Shown piece by piece: positions 59,696 through 64,000 of a stretch of DNA of 64,000 bases; position 1 is the stretch's first letter, and the number at the start of each line of letters is the position of its first letter. The notes beneath the pieces are model-generated. The model had not been told where the DNA came from. It saw nothing but the letters and a program-made list of their open reading frames with translations, and did no database searches. A program made the translations under genes and the position numbers. This DNA is from Neolewinella lacunae (lineage in GTDB: Bacteria; Bacteroidota; Bacteroidia; Chitinophagales; Saprospiraceae), in contig NZ_JACSIT010000141.1 in the NCBI RefSeq assembly GCF_014349155.1, forward strand, positions 308,919 through 372,918. The letters are read 5' to 3'.

Positions 59696-62212
59696 ATGTT
59701 TCGTCTCATCTACGCCCTTTTCCTAAGCATAATGCTAACCTCCCCCGTGATTTTCGCCCAGGCCAACCTCGTTGTCAGGCAGGCGAGTTTTGAACCTCAA
59801 CAAATCGAGAAGGGTGATATCCTCACCGTCAGGACAACGGTAGTCAATGTTGGTAATGTGGCCGCTGCTGCCAACTATCTTTTTATCTCCTACAGTCAGG
59901 ACCTAACCATCGAGCCAACGGAACTTGTAAGCCGCGTCTCCATCCGCCCGCTAGCGCCTGGTGAAGAACAGGAAGTAGAGTTTTTCTACCCAATCTCGAC
60001 TGCGCTGTTAGCTGGCGACTATTTCGTCGCACTCGAAGTTGACCCCTTCGACGAGGTCCCCGAATCCGACAACGCAAACCTCTTCTGTGTATCGGACGGT
60101 CAGAATTGCACCCGGCTCACGATCAATAACTTCATCGCCCCCACCCAACGCTACAACTATCCCATAATTTTCGTTCACGGCCTCAACGGGAACAGCAAGA
60201 CTTGGGACGATTTTGCTTTCGATGCCCGCAGCAACTTCGGCTGGATTTATGGTGGCCGACTAGATTATTGCCTCAATCCCGATAACAATCAAAACAATTC
60301 CGATACCATTATCCGTTCTTTTGTGGACCAGGACAACCTGCGGTCTGGCGATTTCTACACCGTCAACTTTGACGTCAATGCTGTGGGGGAGCTCTTCGTT
60401 AGCGACGACTTTATCCCCTTCAACAACTTTGAAAGCAACCAATCCGCTATCGTTAAGCAAGGCTGGGCTATTCGCGACGCCGTTGAAAAGGTTCTCACCT
60501 TTTCCGGTGCCGATAAGGTTATCCTGGTGGGGCACAGTATGGGAGGTCTTGCCAGTAGGGAGTATCTCCAGAATCCAGAGAACTGGCAACCGGATGGAGA
60601 CCACCATGTCGCCAAGTTGCTTACTATCGGAACACCGCACGGCGGAAGTAACCTTTCTGGCGGTATCCTCAGCTCACTAATTGGTATAGACGAAAGGGCA
60701 GAAGCCACCCGTGATTTACGCTACACCTCTCCTTTATTTAATGGACAGTACCTTAACGGAGGAACGGAAAGCTTTTTCTCTGGGTTCGTGAACAACGATG
60801 TTAATTGTAACGGCCAAACGGGTGATCTTATCGTCGGCCTAAATGAAAAAGCATCGCCAACGCTGGTCGATTACGCGTGTATTGTTGGAGTAGGAAACAA
60901 TTTTCCTTCTTCCAGTGGCGATGGCGTAGTGGACGCTACCCGCGCAGATTTCAACAACTACCTATACGCCCCACCACCGCTTGTCAACCAACATGCTGAC
61001 CGCTACCTGGTGACCACTTCCCATACGGATATCCATAAGGAAAACACGGCAACCATCATTCTCGCCCTCGACGAACCGGACTTCTACGAACTAGCCTATC
61101 CTCTTCCGCTCGAAAGGTTACAATTCTCCTACGCTTCTGAACAGGCCGAAAATCATCCTATCTCTCCTCCGGGTGATAACATCGATTGGGACGACTTCAT
61201 TATCGAAGTCCCCACCGGCGGGAGGGCCGACGTTCGCGTCTGGAATATTCCTGTCCATACGTTTAGCGTTTTTTTATACGACCTGGCCGGTAACCTCCTG
61301 GCTCAGTCAGATGCTGAAGGGAATAGCCAGCTTAGCCTGAGCGCAAATGTGCCAGCCGGGAATTATTATGTCGAATTTGGCAGCATCCCAACCGCTAATA
61401 GCTGGCGCTTTCCCTACGCTCATTATGTAAACATAACACCCGCTGAGCCAGTAGTAGCGGCCTTTTCCGCAAATGCAGTTCAGGGCTGTGCGCCTTTTAG
61501 CGTAACCTACGCCAGCGAAGCAACGGGCAATCCAACCTCTTTCGCTTGGGCATTCCCCGGTGGAACTCCCGCCACTTCAATACTTCCGAACCCAACGGTT
61601 ACCTACGCGGCCGACGGCATCTATTCCGCAAGCCTGATCGTCAATAACGAAACCAATGCCGACACGCTGATCCGTGAAGCGTATATAGAGGTCTCTACCA
61701 CCGCTACCCCTGCTTTCACCCACGATGCTCCCAGCAGCAGAACGGTAAACTTTGAAAATGAAACCCAGTTCTCCGGAGAAACTCCGGGTTACCGCTGGGA
61801 CTTCGGTGATGGTCAGATAAGTACGGAGTTTTCACCCGTACACACTTTTCCGGCCAATGAAATTTATGAAGTGACCCTGACGGCAGAGAATCAGTGCGGA
61901 GCAACCTCAACTACTCAAATAATTAACCTGACCACCGTTGCTACCGCTGACCCGCGCACCGACTTAGCAATCGCCCTCAGCCCCAATCCTGTCAAAGACC
62001 TTATTAATCTGGAAGTCTCGGGTAACTTCTATGGGAAGCTATCAGCTACGATCATCAACCAAATCGGCCAACCCGTCGCTACCAAGGTTCTGAGTAAGAA
62101 CAATCGCGTTAACAGTTTTTCTTTCGATGTAGAAAACCTAACGCCGGGCATTTATCATTTGCGACTAACGGCTTCTTCTTTAAATAGAACGATTCAGTTT
62201 GTCAAACAGTAA
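59696..62212 (+). CDS. T9SS-secreted lipase/alpha-beta hydrolase with CARDB and PKD domains
   Basis: An 838-residue exported enzyme. The order is: signal peptide (1-22); CARDB-like domain (about 24-130, ADYFVALEVDPFDEVPESDN region); alpha/beta hydrolase (about 150-450) with IIFVHGLNGNSKTW and the nucleophile motif VILVGHSMGGLASREYL (Ser281); a beta-rich region; two PKD domains (about 585-665 and 675-745: YRWDFGDGQISTEFSPVHTF); and a T9SS type A sorting tail (ALSPNPVKDLINLEVSG...LTASSLNRTIQFVKQ). It is likely a surface or extracellular esterase. Nearest similarity is to lipase-type hydrolases; the substrate is unknown. Confidence 0.9.
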   Translation: MFRLIYALFLSIMLTSPVIFAQANLVVRQASFEPQQIEKGDILTVRTTVVNVGNVAAAANYLFISYSQDLTIEPTELVSRVSIRPLAPGEEQEVEFFYPISTALLAGDYFVALEVDPFDEVPESDNANLFCVSDGQNCTRLTINNFIAPTQRYNYPIIFVHGLNGNSKTWDDFAFDARSNFGWIYGGRLDYCLNPDNNQNNSDTIIRSFVDQDNLRSGDFYTVNFDVNAVGELFVSDDFIPFNNFESNQSAIVKQGWAIRDAVEKVLTFSGADKVILVGHSMGGLASREYLQNPENWQPDGDHHVAKLLTIGTPHGGSNLSGGILSSLIGIDERAEATRDLRYTSPLFNGQYLNGGTESFFSGFVNNDVNCNGQTGDLIVGLNEKASPTLVDYACIVGVGNNFPSSSGDGVVDATRADFNNYLYAPPPLVNQHADRYLVTTSHTDIHKENTATIILALDEPDFYELAYPLPLERLQFSYASEQAENHPISPPGDNIDWDDFIIEVPTGGRADVRVWNIPVHTFSVFLYDLAGNLLAQSDAEGNSQLSLSANVPAGNYYVEFGSIPTANSWRFPYAHYVNITPAEPVVAAFSANAVQGCAPFSVTYASEATGNPTSFAWAFPGGTPATSILPNPTVTYAADGIYSASLIVNNETNADTLIREAYIEVSTTATPAFTHDAPSSRTVNFENETQFSGETPGYRWDFGDGQISTEFSPVHTFPANEIYEVTLTAENQCGATSTTQIINLTTVATADPRTDLAIALSPNPVKDLINLEVSGNFYGKLSATIINQIGQPVATKVLSKNNRVNSFSFDVENLTPGIYHLRLTASSLNRTIQFVKQ

Positions 62213-62222
62213 AGGTGTCTGA

Positions 62223-62621
62223 CTACTCCTCGACCAAGAAGTAAAAACGCCAAAGCGCCCTACCTCCAGCATACCGGCCATTACTCTCAGTGACCATAAC
62301 TTCCAGATAAAATCCACCGTTTTCAACAGCAGGTAGTAAATCAGACAAGGTGAAGGATATTTCTTCGTCCCCCCGGTCAGGATATTTCTCGTTGGCCTCT
62401 TCAGCCGCCACAGACAAAGTATAGCTTGATCCACTAGTGATTCGATAAGGTTGATCACGTAGCATAGAATCATCCCCAAGCCAAACACCTCGCGCCCACT
62501 CATTGCCTACGTGTTCGTTGCGAATAAGCTTTGCTCCGGTGTAGGTGAGGCTCAATTCACGTTGCGCCGTAAGGGGCAGAGTAGAAATCGAATAGCAACA
62601 GATCAAAATCAGTAAGCGCAT
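62223..62621 (-). CDS. Small exported protein of unknown function
   Basis: A 132-residue protein with a signal peptide (1-19, ending PLTAQ) and a beta-rich mature part (RELSLTYTGAKLIRNEHVGNE, ITSGSSYTLSVAAEEANE, GGFYLEVMVTESNGRYAGG). It lacks any motif I recognise. It is convergent with the lipase gene, 10 bp apart. It may be a secreted small adhesin-like or inhibitory protein, but that is a guess. Confidence 0.55.
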   Translation of the reverse strand: MRLLILICCYSISTLPLTAQRELSLTYTGAKLIRNEHVGNEWARGVWLGDDSMLRDQPYRITSGSSYTLSVAAEEANEKYPDRGDEEISFTLSDLLPAVENGGFYLEVMVTESNGRYAGGRALWRFYFLVEE

Positions 62622-62741
62622 AGTAAAAATTGAAGTGAAGAATAGCGCTACTTAACGTGAAGTTAGGCTCTTACAATAATCACAACTGATTGGTCTTCAT
62701 CAACCTTCAGAAGGCAAAACTACAGTACTAAATGTAATCTA

Positions 62742-62915
62742 CACTTGTTAGCCAGTGCAGAAGCAACGATCAAAATACCTTACGGTGGCTCCTTGTTGCA
62801 GTACGTTGGTGACGTAAGCTGGGCAGACGGTGCAGCCGTCCGCCTGGTCATTGCTCCCCACCCGCAAAGCCGTTCGGCGACGAAAATTGCGGAGGAGATA
62901 GGGCCTTTGCTGTAA
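62742..62915 (+). pseudogene. Remnant of a second copy of the UDG-like gene (3' end only)
   Basis: The stretch from 62742 to the stop at 62913-62915 aligns codon by codon with the last part of the gene at 58364 (from its 58910). It shares HLLASA.ATIKIPY and VGDVSWA, and the APHPQSRSATKIAEE segment is identical. The frame is intact over 57 codons with mostly conservative differences, and the next bases match nothing. It is a truncated paralogue, left by a deletion or partial duplication, in the same orientation as the complete gene 3.6 kb to the left. Confidence 0.85.
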
Positions 62916-62967
62916 GATCTTGGCTAGGGGAAATAAGTCCGCTTAGCGAGGGGATGCTGAAGTAGCC

Positions 62968-63633
62968 TCAAACCACCCCACCCGCCCGGATCACTCTTAG
63001 CCCATTGGCATCCTGTTCCGCAAAGGTCCCGACAAAGGCTTGCTTAATTATCGGTAGCGCTAAGGGCTCTGCCGCAAAAACGGTGGTCCAAACGGAGTAA
63101 AACCCCATGCCTGCGGCCACCATGGCAATCAATTCAGCGGTGTATGGTTGAGGATGATTTTGCCATATCGAAAGACATTTTTCTGCCTGCGACCAAGCAT
63201 CTAGCCGGTGGATCCAACGCGTATCTCGCTCAGTTGGCGCGTGCGCGGAACCTGGCATTCGATTTAATCCCATCAAGTCAATGGTCGCTTCAGCTTCGGG
63301 AGTGACTGGCCCGGGAAGGGCAATGGTTGCATCCACCTTATTGTAGCCGAATGCGAAGTCGGTGTTGTCTCTATCTGGCCAGAGATACCCGGTTCTGCTT
63401 TGGTTCCGTGCGCTTTTTTGGGAATTACAATAGACACAAGAAAGCAAGAAATTTTCCCACGCGAGCGGTGCGCCGCCGTTGTCTCTGGGCACGATATGTT
63501 CTACCGCGATGAGCTGACGTACACTCATTTCGCAGTAAGAACAGTACCAACCAATTTTATCAACGAGTGGGTTCCTTGCCTCGTTCCAATGCGTGAAAAC
63601 GGTAGCGTTAGTTCCTTTTTCTACTGCTCTCAT
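62968..63633 (-). CDS. HNH endonuclease, Septu PtuB-like
   Basis: A 221-residue nuclease. The zinc-binding CxxC pairs are WYCSYC (Cys31, Cys34) and CVYC (Cys66, Cys69), surrounding VEHIVPRDNGG (His46) and WENFLLS (Asn61), the classical HNH arrangement of PtuB/TIGR02646-type proteins. In Septu, PtuB acts with the ATPase PtuA to degrade nucleic acid during phage infection. The gene's ATG overlaps the stop of an ATPase gene by 4 nt (atga), as expected for a PtuA-PtuB pair. The remainder is helical and poorly conserved. Confidence 0.8.
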   Translation of the reverse strand: MRAVEKGTNATVFTHWNEARNPLVDKIGWYCSYCEMSVRQLIAVEHIVPRDNGGAPLAWENFLLSCVYCNSQKSARNQSRTGYLWPDRDNTDFAFGYNKVDATIALPGPVTPEAEATIDLMGLNRMPGSAHAPTERDTRWIHRLDAWSQAEKCLSIWQNHPQPYTAELIAMVAAGMGFYSVWTTVFAAEPLALPIIKQAFVGTFAEQDANGLRVIRAGGVV

Positions 63634-64000
63634 TTTTCGGCCCGGTTCAGTTTCTCCAGTTCAAGCAGTGCGTCAATGGCAGGGTTGGAACTGAACGGGC
63701 GGAGCTTGGATGCTAACAGGGCCTTCTTTCGTTCATCTGCCTTTCCATCTTTGCGGATGGTCTGTAGATAATCCTCGGCAGCCTCATATAGGGCTTTCTT
63801 TTTGTGGCTCATCTGCGGATCTGCCACGCCTTGCTTGAACTCCGCTACATCCTCCAGGCTGAGTTGGTCAGCTCCCGAAATTTCCGTGACGTCACAATTG
63901 TTCAAATGGATCAATTGTCCATCTCCAGCTTCTTGGATGAGGTAGGGCGAATGGGTGGAGATGATGAATTGTATGGCAGGAAAAGTCTCTCGCAGGCCCG
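63630..64000 (-). CDS. AAA/ABC-type ATPase, PtuA-like, C-terminal part (runs off the right edge)
   Basis: The open minus-strand frame continues to the window edge, so only the C-terminal 123 or so residues are present. It includes the H-loop FIISTHSPYLIQEA, typical of OLD/PtuA and other ABC-ATPase-like proteins with a toxic or nuclease partner, followed by a charged helical tail (KKKALYEAAEDYLQTIRKD). It overlaps the HNH gene by 4 nt. An ORF-start TTG lies at about 63914 but translation clearly begins further upstream, outside the window. Walker A and B motifs are not visible here. Confidence 0.7.
   Translation of the reverse strand, partial: GLRETFPAIQFIISTHSPYLIQEAGDGQLIHLNNCDVTEISGADQLSLEDVAEFKQGVADPQMSHKKKALYEAAEDYLQTIRKDGKADERKKALLASKLRPFSSNPAIDALLELEKLNRAEK

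Overview
The window looks like a chromosome segment of a Bacteroidota bacterium, most likely a Lewinella-like member of the Saprospirales. This rests on two T9SS-sorted secreted proteins with the PNP-type C-terminal tail, a DUF5723-like outer-membrane protein, ABC-F, MsbA-like and beta-oxidation genes with Bacteroidota features, TAnnTTTG-type -7 promoter boxes, weak Shine-Dalgarno signals and a GC-rich core. The species is inferred, not proven.

Layout. 1-13.5 kb is housekeeping: a partial phosphatase, glyA, ruvC, a flippase-like/DUF3108 fusion, two peptidyl-prolyl isomerases, a DUF5682 protein, a sigma-like/membrane/TPR protein, an ABC-F ATPase and an SDR. 13.7-18.7 kb is a sharply AT-rich island with one tight six-gene operon: hmdU-kinase-type helical domain, thymidylate-synthase homologue, Nmad1, TIR-like, Nmad2 and a four-TM SLATT-type protein. 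It reads as a nucleotide-modification-linked defence system and is the most exciting locus here. 18.9-31.8 kb returns to core genes: prohibitin, thiolase and multifunctional beta-oxidation protein, OmpA-like, DUF5723, ABC exporter, Crp-like regulator and a large repeat adhesin.

31.9-37.1 kb is a four-gene SMC/TOPRIM/kleisin/kite operon that resembles a rearranged Wadjet (JetABCD) system. Two Tat-exported ferritin-like proteins follow. From 39.5 kb to the right edge the window is largely a defence or accessory region: SNF2 helicase, RecD/Pif1-like helicase with a TPR/OB-fold partner, a GIY-YIG-like protein, a histidine kinase/response regulator pair, a type III restriction-modification pair with a mosaic Mod gene, a possible UDG-fold gene pair with a duplicated remnant, a secreted lipase, and a Septu-like HNH/ATPase pair cut by the window end.

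A dispersed bipartite repeat, 18 bp GGGCGCGGCCGCAGGTGC followed after about 16 or about 36 nt by GAGCAAGG-like sequence, occurs 13 times on both strands, in intergenic regions and inside genes, but is absent from the AT-rich island. Several intergenic spacers also carry short tandem arrays (7, 8, 17 and 38 bp units).
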